From contig CP102593.1 in the NCBI GenBank assembly GCA_025666215.1, positions 124,001 through 188,000 of the forward strand: DNA of 64,000 nt. The letters run 5' to 3'. The notes under the pieces were generated by a model, which saw nothing but the letters and a program-made list of their open reading frames with translations, did no database searches and was not told the origin of the DNA. The stretch comes from Xanthomonas campestris pv. phormiicola. Its GTDB lineage: Bacteria; Pseudomonadota; Gammaproteobacteria; Xanthomonadales; Xanthomonadaceae. Position numbers and translations under genes: made by a program. Below, one piece after another: positions 33,407 to 41,482 of this stretch (position 1 is the stretch's first letter; each line of letters begins with the position of its first letter).

Positions 33407-33715
33407 TCAGCCGGCTTCCCACGGCGGACGGGGCATCAGCGACAGGTCGCGCGCGCCATGCACGATGGCGAGAATTTCGACAACTGCCGCGTGCGAGCGA
33501 TAGATGATGCGGTAACTCTGGAAAAGCAACTCGCGCACTGCAGGATTACCGGCCTCAGGCACTTCTCGGCCGCGCTCGGGGAACGCCTGCAGCGACTCCG
33601 CTGCGTCGATGAGGCGATTGACGAAGAGGTCGGCGTAGAAAACGCTGTCGTGGGCGACATAGTCGCGAATGGCTTGCAGGGAATCGACGGCAGGTTCGGT
33701 CCAGACGATGTTCAT
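33407..33715 (-). CDS. ParE-family toxin
   Basis: This 102-residue toxin has the ParE layout: VWTEPAVDSLQAIRDYVAHDSVFYADLFVNRLIDA (N-terminal helical hairpin), FPERGREVPEAGNPAVRELLFQSYRIIYRSHAAVVEILAIVHGARDL. ParE toxins usually poison DNA gyrase. It is intact. Its start overlaps the stop of the upstream antitoxin gene by four bases. It converges on recD with 74 bases between, where no clear terminator is seen. Confidence 0.85.
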   Translation of the reverse strand: MNIVWTEPAVDSLQAIRDYVAHDSVFYADLFVNRLIDAAESLQAFPERGREVPEAGNPAVRELLFQSYRIIYRSHAAVVEILAIVHGARDLSLMPRPPWEAG

Positions 33716-33897
33716 CGGTCGAGAGCGAAGCGCCTTCTGACTTCATCATGCGGGACTACACGACCTTCTTCGGCTGCACGCAAGCCTTGTTCGATCTTCT
33801 GGCGAACGTAGATTTCGTACATCAGGTCGTCCCAACTGGCCTGCTCCGGCAGGCTGCGCACCAGTTGTTCGGCTTCGGTTTTCATGCTGTTGGGCAT
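33712..33897 (-). CDS. Antitoxin partner of ParE (addiction-module component)
   Basis: This 61-residue acidic protein (MPNSMKTEAEQLVRSLPEQASWDDLMYEIYVRQKIEQGLRAAEEG in outline) lacks a visible ribbon-helix-helix. It resembles short antitoxins that have only the toxin-binding region, as in some ParE-linked addiction-module proteins. If so, operon regulation may need the complex or another factor. An internal ATG at codon 5 (MKTEAEQ) is an alternative start. The overlap with the toxin gene (ATGA) supports the pairing. Confidence 0.7.
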   Translation of the reverse strand: MPNSMKTEAEQLVRSLPEQASWDDLMYEIYVRQKIEQGLRAAEEGRVVPHDEVRRRFALDR

Positions 33898-34094
33898 GGG
33901 TGTGCTCCGTTATAGGGACAGGCCTACTTTAGCGAAGAACGGGAGAGGGGAGAAATGGAGCCCCGGCGCAGTTAGCCGCATTACCCGAGGCACGCCCGTT
34001 GCACGGTGCTCCATCGCGACGCGTGGAGCCGCCGCGCCGGCCCGAGAGGCAGCGGCGCGGCGTTCCTTCCAGACCTAGTGCCCGGGCGACGCGC

Positions 34095-34427
34095 TCACTT
34101 GGCCGGAATGCGCTGGTACTCGTCGCTGCCGGTGCGCAGGTGGCCATTGGCCTGGTCGATGGCGAAGTTCACCGTTTCGCCGTCGTTGGAGACCTGCAGC
34201 ACGTCGTCCTTGTAGATGGCCGGGTAGCTCTCGGTCTTGGGCTTGCGGCTGAAGAACCGCGGCGTGGTGTTGCGCACCATGAAGGACTCGCCGTTGCGCT
34301 CGATGTCCATCGTGTCGTCCTGCGATTCCACATTGACCCAGTGGCCGACGAACTTCTCGCCCTCCACCTTGGCGCAACCGGCCATCAGCATCGCCGCGGC
34401 CAGCGCGGCACCCATCCACTTCGTCAT
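34095..34427 (-). CDS. Small lipoprotein
   Basis: This 110-residue protein has a lipoprotein signal peptide (MTKWMGAALAAAMLMAGCA; lipidated Cys at residue 18). The mature part is beta-rich (EKFVGHWVNVESQDDTMDIERNGESFMVRN), like a small lipocalin-type or META-like barrel; the GHW-x-N opening is common in such proteins. Function is unknown. The start is the ATG that places the signal peptide correctly; no strong ribosome site is visible. It stands alone between ParE and hipBA modules. Confidence 0.7.
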   Translation of the reverse strand: MTKWMGAALAAAMLMAGCAKVEGEKFVGHWVNVESQDDTMDIERNGESFMVRNTTPRFFSRKPKTESYPAIYKDDVLQVSNDGETVNFAIDQANGHLRTGSDEYQRIPAK

Positions 34428-34582
34428 CTCCAGCGCTCCGGTGTTGAAGTCCGGGCAAGGATGAGGCGTTGCGGATGTATGGAAGGTCAAGAGTCCAGGG
34501 GGCACGCCGTCAGCGCTCGTAGAGAGCATCGGTGACGGCCGAGCCGGCGAGGAAGGGTGGAAGTGCATGCTTGCGTGGCATC

Positions 34583-35866
34583 TCAGCGTTCCGTGTCGAT
34601 GACCGCGTCCATCGCCGCGATCTCCGCGCCGCGCGCGCCGCAGCGCCGGGCCTCCGCTTTCCAGCCGCGCACGGCCGTGCGGACCTGCTCGATGATTTCG
34701 CCCGCCTGCGTCTTGCGCAGGCGGTAGTACGCGCAGGTGTCCAGCAGCAGCCGCAGGTCGGGGGTCGGATCGTCCAGGCCGATGCCCAGCACGTGGGCGT
34801 CCTTGTTCGGATTGGGGTTCACGTCGAAGGCCGGCGACAGCCGCCAGCCGCCCGGTTCGCGCAGGAATCCGTGGTTGCGCAGGTGGTCGTCGCGGTTGCC
34901 GACCAGCACATTGAACGCCACGCGGCGGAACAGCTGCCGCAAGTCGTCGGCGATCGCCGAGGCCACGCCGTGGTTCTCGATGGCATGGGCAAGATCGGCG
35001 TAGCTGCTGCCCTCGCTGTCGTCCACGTCCAGCAGGGTGAAGGCGGACGCGTAGGCGCGGCGCTCGGTGCCGGCCCGGTCGAAGCGCTGTACCGCGTACG
35101 TGGTGCCAAGCGCGGACAGGGCGAGCTGGCGTGCGGCAGGCATGGCGATCCCGGCCGCCAGCGACAGCCGGTAGGTCACGAATTCCCACAGGCCCACGTC
35201 GTGGCGATCGTCGCTGGAGGGGAACTTGGCCAGCCACAGCGTGCCATCGGTGTCGCGCACGCTGGCCTTCGGCCTGGCGCCGCCCAGCGATGCGCCGGGC
35301 GCCACCAGTTGCTTGATCCATCGGATGTCATGGTCGCTGTCGTCGATGTCGCCGCGTTCCACGCGCACCGCAATGGCCTCCAGCGCGCGCAGCTCGGTCA
35401 TCGGCGGCGCGCCCAGCGCATGGTCGTCGAGATAACGCCCGTCGCGCGAGCGCAGGCGCAGCGCGCCCATCCGGGACGCATCGTTGACGCCGATCAGGTA
35501 GTCCCACGGGCGCAGCGCGCGCACCCGGCGATTGTGCTCGCGCGCATCGATGACTTCGCGGCGGTCCATCAGGCGCTTGCCCCAGCGATCGGGCGAGCAG
35601 TCCACGAACGCGCCGGTCAACGCGCTGGCGTCGTCGCGCGCGACCAACGGGCGGCGGTGCAGCGGCAGCTGCGGGTCCAGCGCAAAGGCGCGGATCGGCG
35701 CGGCCTGGTCCACCCAACTGTCGGTGTAGTGGAACTGGAGCGTGTCGCCCGTGCGGCTTTGCCGGCGGCTCAGGTGGCCGACCAGGGCGCGGCCGCCGAG
35801 TGCGGCGTCGTCCAGCCAGACCTCGACCTGGCCGAGGTCCTGTACCTCATTGGCAGCGCGGCTCAC
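34583..35866 (-). CDS. hipA: HipA-family serine/threonine kinase toxin
   Basis: This 427-residue kinase has the HipA N-terminal subdomain (about residues 10-120) and the kinase core. The core shows the Gly-rich loop GASLGGARPKAS, AVQRFDR, the catalytic loop VLVGNRDDHLRNHGFL and the metal-binding SPAFDVNPNP. HipA kinases phosphorylate aminoacyl-tRNA synthetases and induce dormancy; HipB neutralises them. Catalytic residues look intact. Its start overlaps the hipB stop (ATGA), so the antitoxin is translated first. The sequence VHYTDSW-type region differs from E. coli HipA, so this is a divergent branch and the substrate may differ. Confidence 0.9.
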   Translation of the reverse strand: MSRAANEVQDLGQVEVWLDDAALGGRALVGHLSRRQSRTGDTLQFHYTDSWVDQAAPIRAFALDPQLPLHRRPLVARDDASALTGAFVDCSPDRWGKRLMDRREVIDAREHNRRVRALRPWDYLIGVNDASRMGALRLRSRDGRYLDDHALGAPPMTELRALEAIAVRVERGDIDDSDHDIRWIKQLVAPGASLGGARPKASVRDTDGTLWLAKFPSSDDRHDVGLWEFVTYRLSLAAGIAMPAARQLALSALGTTYAVQRFDRAGTERRAYASAFTLLDVDDSEGSSYADLAHAIENHGVASAIADDLRQLFRRVAFNVLVGNRDDHLRNHGFLREPGGWRLSPAFDVNPNPNKDAHVLGIGLDDPTPDLRLLLDTCAYYRLRKTQAGEIIEQVRTAVRGWKAEARRCGARGAEIAAMDAVIDTER

Positions 35867-36180
35867 GGCGTGGGCTCCCGCTTCGTGTTCGTGCGCCGCA
35901 GCTGGCTGTCCTGCAACTGGCGGCCCACTTCATCGTCCCGGGCCAGCAGGTCGATGTCCTTGTCCAGGCCCAGCGCGGTCAGCACGCGCAACATGGTGGA
36001 CAGGCTGAGGGCCGGATCGCCGCGCTCGAGTTTGCCCACGGTGGGCACGCTCACGCCCACCCGGGCAGCGAGGTCGGCCTGGGTCATCTGCCGGCGCAGG
36101 CGCGCGGCGCGCAGGCGCTCGCCCAGCTCGCGGATCTGGCGCTGGGCACGGGGCATGGTAGGTGGGGTGCGCTTGGCCAT
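35863..36180 (-). CDS. hipB: HipB-like antitoxin/repressor
   Basis: This 105-residue protein has an XRE-type helix-turn-helix at about residues 18-75 (LGERLRAARLRRQMTQADLAARVGVSVPTVGKLERGDPALSLSTMLRVLTALG). The C-terminal tail is charged and probably contacts HipA. As in other hipBA systems it should repress its own operon; a matching palindrome lies at 36195-36213, 15 bases before the ATG. The upstream ATG (MAKRTPPT) adds a basic leader; it is the first in-frame start after the promoter. Confidence 0.88.
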   Translation of the reverse strand: MAKRTPPTMPRAQRQIRELGERLRAARLRRQMTQADLAARVGVSVPTVGKLERGDPALSLSTMLRVLTALGLDKDIDLLARDDEVGRQLQDSQLRRTNTKREPTP

Positions 36181-36194
36181 GGAAGATTAAATTA

Positions 36195-36213
36195 CATTTC
36201 CCGAGCGGAAATG
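36195..36213 (-). promoter_or_regulatory. hipBA promoter with HipB operator
   Basis: CATTTCC-N5-GGAAATG is a perfect palindrome. On the minus strand it lies between a -35 (TTGCAT) and a -10 (TAATTT) spaced 16 bases apart, so bound HipB would block RNA polymerase. This A+T-rich patch contrasts with the surrounding sequence. Confidence 0.7.
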
Positions 36214-36319
36214 CAAATTTATTTACTATTCGGCCGCGCGGCCGTCAGCCTTTGCGCCTCGATGCAGCGCGGCAGGGCGGCAGCCAGATTGGGGAATGCA
36301 GCCGGTGCCTAAAGCGCGC

Positions 36320-36766
36320 TTACGGCAACGCGGCCCGAAGACGGGCGGCAAGCGCAATGCGCTGCTCGGGGGCGTAGGGCACCTTCTGCCCCGCATGCAG
36401 CCCGTCGTTCGCGTAGCGCGGGAACACGTGCAGGTGGTAGTGCCACACATCCTGATTGCCGGCCGGCCCGTTGTGCTGGCGCGTGGAGATGCCCTCGCAG
36501 CCGAAGGCCGCCAGCATCGCGTGCGCCAGGCGCCGCGTGGCGCGGAAGACCTCGCGGCCCAGGTCGTCGGGCATGTCCAGCACGTTCTCGTAGTGGCCAC
36601 GCGGGATCACCAGGCAGTTGCCTTGGATGCCGGCGTAGTGGTGCGTGGGCACCAAGGCGAACACGTTGGCATCCATCAGCACAACGGCCGATTCCGGCGC
36701 AGGCGAGGGCAGCGTGGCGGCAATACCGCAGAACGGACAGTCGTAGCCAGGGGGAGCGTGCTGCAT
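36320..36766 (-). CDS. HIT-family nucleotide-binding protein (copy 1)
   Basis: This 148-residue histidine-triad protein has the active-site motif HYHLHVFPRY (H-x-H-x-H) and an N-terminal CPFCGIAATLP that may bind zinc. HIT proteins hydrolyse nucleotide phosphoramidates or dinucleoside polyphosphates. A nearly identical full-length copy lies at 40707-41153, and a truncated one at 42764-42844. Similarity extends upstream of the start for about 100 bases, so the duplicated unit included the promoter. The start MQHAPPG is shared by the copies. Confidence 0.88.
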   Translation of the reverse strand: MQHAPPGYDCPFCGIAATLPSPAPESAVVLMDANVFALVPTHHYAGIQGNCLVIPRGHYENVLDMPDDLGREVFRATRRLAHAMLAAFGCEGISTRQHNGPAGNQDVWHYHLHVFPRYANDGLHAGQKVPYAPEQRIALAARLRAALP

Positions 36767-37018
36767 GAGGCGCAACGGCGAAGCGAACCCACTGTGGGGC
36801 GGGAGCGGATTCTGTGGTGCGCTCTGGCGACGCGTCAATCGGACAACGTAATTGGTGGGCTGGCGCCGATCGCCATACCGCTCGGGCAGTGGATGGCGGC
36901 CGGGAGAAATGCGCGCTGACCTCAAGCTTCGTCTTACCATCCGCCTGTCGCGTCCGCTCTCTGACTTGAGCGCCGATAGCACACCCACACCAGCCACCCT
37001 GCGGAAAGGATCGCTCAG

Positions 37019-37441
37019 ATGGTATCCGGCATGCGTAAGTTCATCGTCCTCCCCGCGCTGTTCGCTGTCGCGACAGGCTGCGCCGTCTTTGCCGCCCCGA
37101 AACACGGGGTCATCACCTTCGTCGAGTCGTCGGACAAGGGACAGGTGCGGACGCTGAAAATCGGTCTTACCGATACGCCGGCAAAAACGTGTCTCTCCGG
37201 AGACTGGAGGGTGGCCAAGGTACTGGAAGACCCCTCCGGGTATACCCGCAAGCCTGCGTACGAGCTCCAAGGCAACAACCTGGAACTTCTGCTGGTCAAT
37301 GGAGTCTGCGACGGCTACGACTCCTATATTGGGAAACTCGAAGGCACGGCGTTCAAGGGGGAGCACGTTGCCTACGGCCTCGGCCACAATCGGACACTTG
37401 GCGCCGTCTCGGGAACGTATGCAGGGGCAGAAGCGCGCTAG
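37019..37441 (+). CDS. Exported protein of unknown function
   Basis: This 140-residue protein has a signal peptide (MRKFIVLPALFAVATGCAVFA; cleavage near AVFAA). The Cys-Ala in TGCAV could be a lipobox variant, but Thr-Gly before Cys fits poorly. The mature part is beta-rich, with GVITFVESSDKGQVRTLKIGLTD and DWRVAKVLED, and has two cysteines that could pair. A GGAAAGGA site lies eight bases before the chosen ATG; another ATG follows four codons later. Base composition is less G+C-rich than its neighbours. I do not recognise the family. Confidence 0.65.
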   Translation: MVSGMRKFIVLPALFAVATGCAVFAAPKHGVITFVESSDKGQVRTLKIGLTDTPAKTCLSGDWRVAKVLEDPSGYTRKPAYELQGNNLELLLVNGVCDGYDSYIGKLEGTAFKGEHVAYGLGHNRTLGAVSGTYAGAEAR

Positions 37442-37633
37442 AGGCTTCTGTCATCCGCCACCGCGATGCCACTTGGCAAGTCGCCCCAAATCCTGGCTGC
37501 AGCGCATGTGCATGGCTGCTGGTAGACACGGCGAGAAGTCGGCCGGCGGCCGCAAATGTCGGCCCGGTTCGGGCGATGGGGCACGGGCTAAGCGGAGCGG
37601 ATTGGATGGCCCGACGGTGGCTCGGAAGTGGAA

Positions 37634-37942
37634 CTACAGCCTGTCGGCCAGGCGAGCCATCAAGTCCATGCGTTCGTGAAAGATCGCCACGATCAACGCC
37701 GGGGCGTTCTCACGTGGCAAGCAGAAGACGTAGTGGTGTGCGCAGTGCGCCACCCGCAGCGCCGGGTAAAGCGCGCCTAGCTCCTTAAAAGGTCCTTCAC
37801 CCTCTGCGAGGCGAGCAATGCCCTGTTCCAGGTCTGCGATGTACCGGCGAACCTGTGGTTCTCCCCAGCGTTGCATCGTGTAGCGGACGACCCCGCGCAG
37901 ATCGGCCTCCGCCGCCTAGGTGAGGACGTAGCGCTTGGTCAA
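37634..37942 (-). pseudogene. ParE-family toxin with an early amber stop
   Basis: The frame reads M-T-K-R-Y-V-L-T-stop-AAEADLRGVVRYTMQRWGEPQVRR and continues to a normal ParE C-terminus (FHERMDLMARLADRL). The TTG start at 37942 overlaps the antitoxin stop (TTGA), as expected for an intact module, but codon 9 is TAG (37916-37918). One C-to-T change from CAG (Gln) would create it. The rest of the frame is clean, so the mutation is recent, or an internal ATG at 37876 yields an 80-residue product lacking the first strand and helix. Toxicity is probably lost. Confidence 0.75.
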
Positions 37943-38193
37943 ACGCGGCGACCCCCGGCCAGTTCTTCATCGAGAATGTCGCCAATGCTCTTGGCGGACA
38001 CCTTGCCCGCAAGTCCCTCGTCAATGCGCCCTCCCAACACGGCTTTCAATTCCTGCCACGTCCGATCGGCGTCAACATCGCCGGGGAACAAGCGTTCGAG
38101 CGCGTATTGCTTGATGGTCTTGCCCTGCAACGCGGCCAGCGCCTTGAGGCTCTGGTGCTGCTGATCGCTGAGATCGATGGTCAACCGACTCAT
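37939..38193 (-). CDS. Ribbon-helix-helix antitoxin of the disrupted ParE
   Basis: This 84-residue protein opens with MSRLTIDLSDQQHQSLKALAALQGKTIKQYALERLF, a clear ribbon-helix-helix of the ParD/RelB type, and ends with the acidic toxin-binding segment ILDEELAGG. A GGAGG site precedes the ATG. It is intact although the toxin frame downstream carries a stop. It may persist as a repressor or protect against related ParE toxins such as the one at 33407-33715; that is speculation. Confidence 0.82.
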   Translation of the reverse strand: MSRLTIDLSDQQHQSLKALAALQGKTIKQYALERLFPGDVDADRTWQELKAVLGGRIDEGLAGKVSAKSIGDILDEELAGGRRV

Positions 38194-38367
38194 GGAGGCC
38201 TCCAAAAACACACAAACCCACATTAGCACATGGGGATTGACTGCCAGAGATGGAGGCGTCAATCGCTACGGTTCGCATGGCGCAGGGCCGTGTTCAACGC
38301 CATGCCGGTAGGCGAGGCGGACCTAGCTAGGCTACGGCGCGTGCCAGCAAATACAGAGCCAGGGGAA

Positions 38368-38511
38368 ATGCTTTCAAACAGATACTTCCTCTGGCCCCGT
38401 TGTTGGTGGCAGCTGATCAGCCTGGCGCCGGTCGCAGGCATCCTGGTCCTTCTCTACCTGCTGACCTATCCGACCAAGCAGGGCGAACCAGGCAAGGCGG
38501 TGACGAACTGA
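38368..38511 (+). CDS. Possible small membrane protein
   Basis: This 47-residue ORF (MLSNRYFLWPRCWWQLI, then a hydrophobic stretch LAPVAGILVLLYLLTY) would form a single membrane helix with a short polar tail. An AGGGG lies two to three bases before the ATG, rather close. A longer in-frame form from 38230 is possible but its extra part looks unlike a protein. I have no family match; it may be spurious. Confidence 0.35.
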   Translation: MLSNRYFLWPRCWWQLISLAPVAGILVLLYLLTYPTKQGEPGKAVTN

Positions 38512-38736
38512 GCCGGTATCGCCGGCAGAGGGGCATCGCCACGTCGTGACCCGGGCGAGGTCGGCTGGTGGCGGGCGGTGAACCTGGCCGGGCGTCGTCC
38601 CATCATCGCCCGATGCGTCCCGCGGGAATGGCGACCCCATGAGCCAGGCCGCGGATGGCTGGCAAGTTGGCGCCGATGGATCGCCATCGGCGCGCGGAGG
38701 AATGGCCTGCGTTTCCGTTGCACCAGCGCGGCACCT

Positions 38737-40362
38737 TCACTGCGGGGCTTGCTGGCGCGCCTCGATCAATTGCGGGCGTTCGGGGCGATCCGCGTGCTGC
38801 GCCATGGCCAGCAGCTTCTGGAAATAGGCGTGGGCCTTCGCACCGTCGCCCGCCTGCCTGGCCGACGCGGCCGCGCCGTACAGCGACCAGAAGCGGTTGG
38901 GCTCCTGCACCAGCGAGGCTTCGAACGCCGTCAGCGCGTCGGCCGGTTGGCTGTGTGCCAACAGCATCTCGCCCAGCATTTCCCGGGCCGGCGCCAGCGG
39001 CCCGGGCGTGACCGAGGCCAACTGGGTCTTGTCTTCCAGGTCGGCGGCCTGACGCATGCCCGTCAGCGCGTCGGCGACATGCCCTTCCTGCAGCGCCAGG
39101 AGCGCGGCCACTTCCCGTCGCTGAATATCCGTCTGCTCAGCCCAATAGTCCTCGCCCTGCTTGGCCAACGTGGCGTGGAGTTTGTCCAGCGATGCGATCG
39201 CCGCGCGTGCGCCGTCGCCGTCGTGCAGATGCGCCGCGCCCAGGCCGCGGGCGAAATAGGTGATCGAATCGGCATAGGGAAAGCGGCTGGGCACGGGTGC
39301 GAGTTTGGCCGCCTGCGCCCAATCGCGGCGCTCCAGCGCGTAGCGCGCCGGAATCGCGGCGCGGGCGTAATAGGCGGCCGAGGCCGGCGCCGCGCCGTTC
39401 GCCTTGGTCGGATCGAACCGCGCGAAGACCTGCGCCGACGCCTCGGCCAATTGCCCCGCGGCCTTGTCCTGCCCGGTCTGCAGATAGCCGTAGATCATGT
39501 AGTCGCTGGCATGCAGTTCGTCGGCCGGCTGGCCTGCGGCCCGCGCCGACGCGGCCGAGGCCAGGTTGGTGTCGATGGACGCCTGCCAGTCGCCGATCCG
39601 CGTGAAGGTATGCGAGGGCATGTGCAGCGCGTGCGGCGTGGAGGGCGCGATCGCGCCGTAGCGCTTCGCGGCGGCGGCGGCGCGCGATGCCAGGGCCGGC
39701 TCGTCGTAGGCGTGGATGATGTAGTGGGCCAGGCCGGGATGATCGGGATACTTGGCGAACAGCGTCTCCAGGATTGCGCCGGCCTTCAGCTGTTTCGCAT
39801 AGGTCTTGTCGGTGGGATCGGCGGCCGCGGCCAGCGCCAACGCGTAGAAAATGCGCGCTTCGATGTCCTTGGGGTAGGCGGCGGCCAGCCGCGCCATCGC
39901 CTGCTCGTAGGCGAGGGCGCGCGTGTCCTGGTCCAGAAGGTCGGCGTCCACATACAGATGCGCCACCGCCTCCAGATAGGCCTGCTCGCGCGGGGTCTTG
40001 GCCTTCAGCGCCCGCCCCGCGTTGACCGCTTTCAACCCCTGCTGCAGTTGCGCGGGAGATTTGAACCCGGCGAACGGATTGCTCCAGCTACTCAACGCGA
40101 TGCCCCAATAGGCGATGGCGCAGCTGGGGTCGGCCTCCAGCACCGCGCGATAGCCCTCGATGGCCGGGCCGAACTGGAAGGAGTGCATCAACGCCACAGC
40201 ACGATCGAACCGCGGCTGCGCCGCCGCATTGCACGAGGTCGCAAAGCTGACGCTGCCCAGCCGCTCCATCGCGGCATGGTCGTGCATGGGGTCGTGGGCC
40301 GATGCATCGGCCGCAACCACGATGGCCAGGAGGTATGCGACAACAAAGCGTTTGGCGCTCAT
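38737..40362 (-). CDS. Exported TPR-repeat protein
   Basis: This 541-residue protein has a signal peptide (MSAKRFVVAYLLAIVVAADASA) followed by a His-rich start (HDPMHDHAAMERLG). Helical TPR-like repeats fill the rest (e.g. FDRAVALMHSFQFGPAIEGYRAVLEADPSCAIAYWGIALS and a last pair ALTAFEASLVQEPNRFWSLYGAAASARQAGD). Conserved-looking SHTFTRIGDW and HYIIHAYDEP occur mid-protein; related proteins are annotated only as TPR proteins. It probably acts in the periplasm as a scaffold. The start is placed at the ATG before the signal peptide. It is monocistronic. Confidence 0.8.
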   Translation of the reverse strand: MSAKRFVVAYLLAIVVAADASAHDPMHDHAAMERLGSVSFATSCNAAAQPRFDRAVALMHSFQFGPAIEGYRAVLEADPSCAIAYWGIALSSWSNPFAGFKSPAQLQQGLKAVNAGRALKAKTPREQAYLEAVAHLYVDADLLDQDTRALAYEQAMARLAAAYPKDIEARIFYALALAAAADPTDKTYAKQLKAGAILETLFAKYPDHPGLAHYIIHAYDEPALASRAAAAAKRYGAIAPSTPHALHMPSHTFTRIGDWQASIDTNLASAASARAAGQPADELHASDYMIYGYLQTGQDKAAGQLAEASAQVFARFDPTKANGAAPASAAYYARAAIPARYALERRDWAQAAKLAPVPSRFPYADSITYFARGLGAAHLHDGDGARAAIASLDKLHATLAKQGEDYWAEQTDIQRREVAALLALQEGHVADALTGMRQAADLEDKTQLASVTPGPLAPAREMLGEMLLAHSQPADALTAFEASLVQEPNRFWSLYGAAASARQAGDGAKAHAYFQKLLAMAQHADRPERPQLIEARQQAPQ

Positions 40363-40706
40363 GACACCTGGCCGTTGAGAGACGGAGCTCGCTGCATCTT
40401 TCCCCTGTCCTGTTCGAAAGTCCATCGCGATGCGCCTGGCAGGCAGCAGCGCCGACCCCGCAGTGCGCACATCGGGGGCGGAGCACCGGAGCGCGCGCAA
40501 AACCCGCTCCTGGCGCATTGCCATCACGTCGAAACTGGCGGCAACCGGCCACGGGAAGAGCGCGGTGCGGGACACGTGGCCCGCCGGTTACCGAGGAGGC
40601 ACGCCCTGCGCGGCGTCAGCCGGCGAGCGGCGTCATCGCGTAGCCATGATGTTCCAGCACGCGCCGGCACAGCGACACGAAGTCCGGCATCACCAGGGCG
40701 GGCACG
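40363..40706. other. Intergenic region upstream of the TPR gene
   Basis: No full gene is seen in these 344 bases. On the minus strand 40617-40691 could encode MPDFVSLCRRVLEHHGYAM, then TPLAG and a stop. This looks like the end of a longer protein and may be a gene remnant left beside the duplicated HIT gene. The part next to the TPR gene should contain its promoter, but I see no clear boxes. Confidence 0.35.
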
Positions 40707-41153
40707 CTACGGCAAAGCAGCCCGGAGACGTGCGGCCAGCGCAATGCGTTGCTCGGTGGCGTAGCGCACTTTCTGCCCCCCATACAGCCCGTCGTTCGTG
40801 TAGCGCGGGAACACGTGCAGATGGTAGTGCCACACATCCTGATTGCCGGCCGGCCCGTTGTGTTGGCGCGTGGAGATGCCTTCGCAGCCGAAGGCCGCCA
40901 GCATCGCGTGCGCCAGGCGCCGCGTGGCGCGGAAGACCTCGCGGCCCAGGTCGTCGGGCATGTCCAGCACGTTCTCGTAGTGGCCACGCGGGATCACCAG
41001 ACAGTTGCCTTGGATACCGGCGTAATGGTGCGTCGGCACCAAGGCGTACACGTTGGCATCCACCAGGACAACGGCCGATTCCGGCGCAGGCGAGGGCAGC
41101 GTGGCGGCGATACCGCAGAACGGACAGTCGTACCCGGTGGGAGCGTGCTGCAT
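40707..41153 (-). CDS. HIT-family nucleotide-binding protein (copy 2)
   Basis: This 148-residue protein is almost the same as copy 1 (36320-36766). Visible changes include MQHAPTG for MQHAPPG, VDANVYALV for MDANVFALV, and PRYTNDGLYGGQKVRYATE for PRYANDGLHAGQKVPYAPE. The histidine triad HYHLHVFPRY is intact, so both copies could work. The segment upstream of the start is also duplicated. The changes cluster near the C-terminus, suggesting some divergence after duplication or partial conversion. Confidence 0.86.
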   Translation of the reverse strand: MQHAPTGYDCPFCGIAATLPSPAPESAVVLVDANVYALVPTHHYAGIQGNCLVIPRGHYENVLDMPDDLGREVFRATRRLAHAMLAAFGCEGISTRQHNGPAGNQDVWHYHLHVFPRYTNDGLYGGQKVRYATEQRIALAARLRAALP

Positions 41154-41290
41154 GAGGCGCAACGGCGAAGAGAACCCACTGTGGGGCGGGAACGGATTCT
41201 GTGGTGCGCCCCTGCGACTCGTCAATCGGACAACACAGCTGGTGGGCTGGAGCTGACATCCATGCCGTCAAGCGATGGTGGCTGGGAAGA

Positions 41291-41348
41291 AGTGCACTCT
41301 GACCCTGGTTTCCCAGGAAAAACCTCCGGTAGCGGGGTCAGGTTCACT
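41291..41348. repeat. GTGCACTCTGACCC / GGGGTCAGGTTCACTT repeats
   Basis: AGTGCACTCTGACCC (41291-41305) is followed by the related inverted form GGGGTCAGGTTCACTT (about 41334-41349). Further copies are at 42710, 42742, 42974 and 43005 (direct form) and near 42498, 42518 and 44534 (other form). These resemble the short termini scattered around RAYT-type transposase genes in xanthomonads. Confidence 0.6.
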
Positions 41349-41482
41349 TGGCGGCGGCCGTGGTGGATTGCATGGCCGGTGCGCATGACCCACACCCGTC
41401 GCCATGGGCATGGCGCAATGCGTCCTATGCCATTGGGCCTCTATGCATTGGGCCATTAGGAGGTGAAGGCTAGAATCGCCAG

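Noticed and set aside
40617..40691. A 24-codon minus-strand ORF treated as a gene
   Set aside because: It is too short and has no ribosome site; at most it is the end of a lost gene.
38578..40764. A long plus-strand frame opposite the TPR gene
   Set aside because: It is a shadow; the minus strand has a proper signal peptide and TPR repeats.
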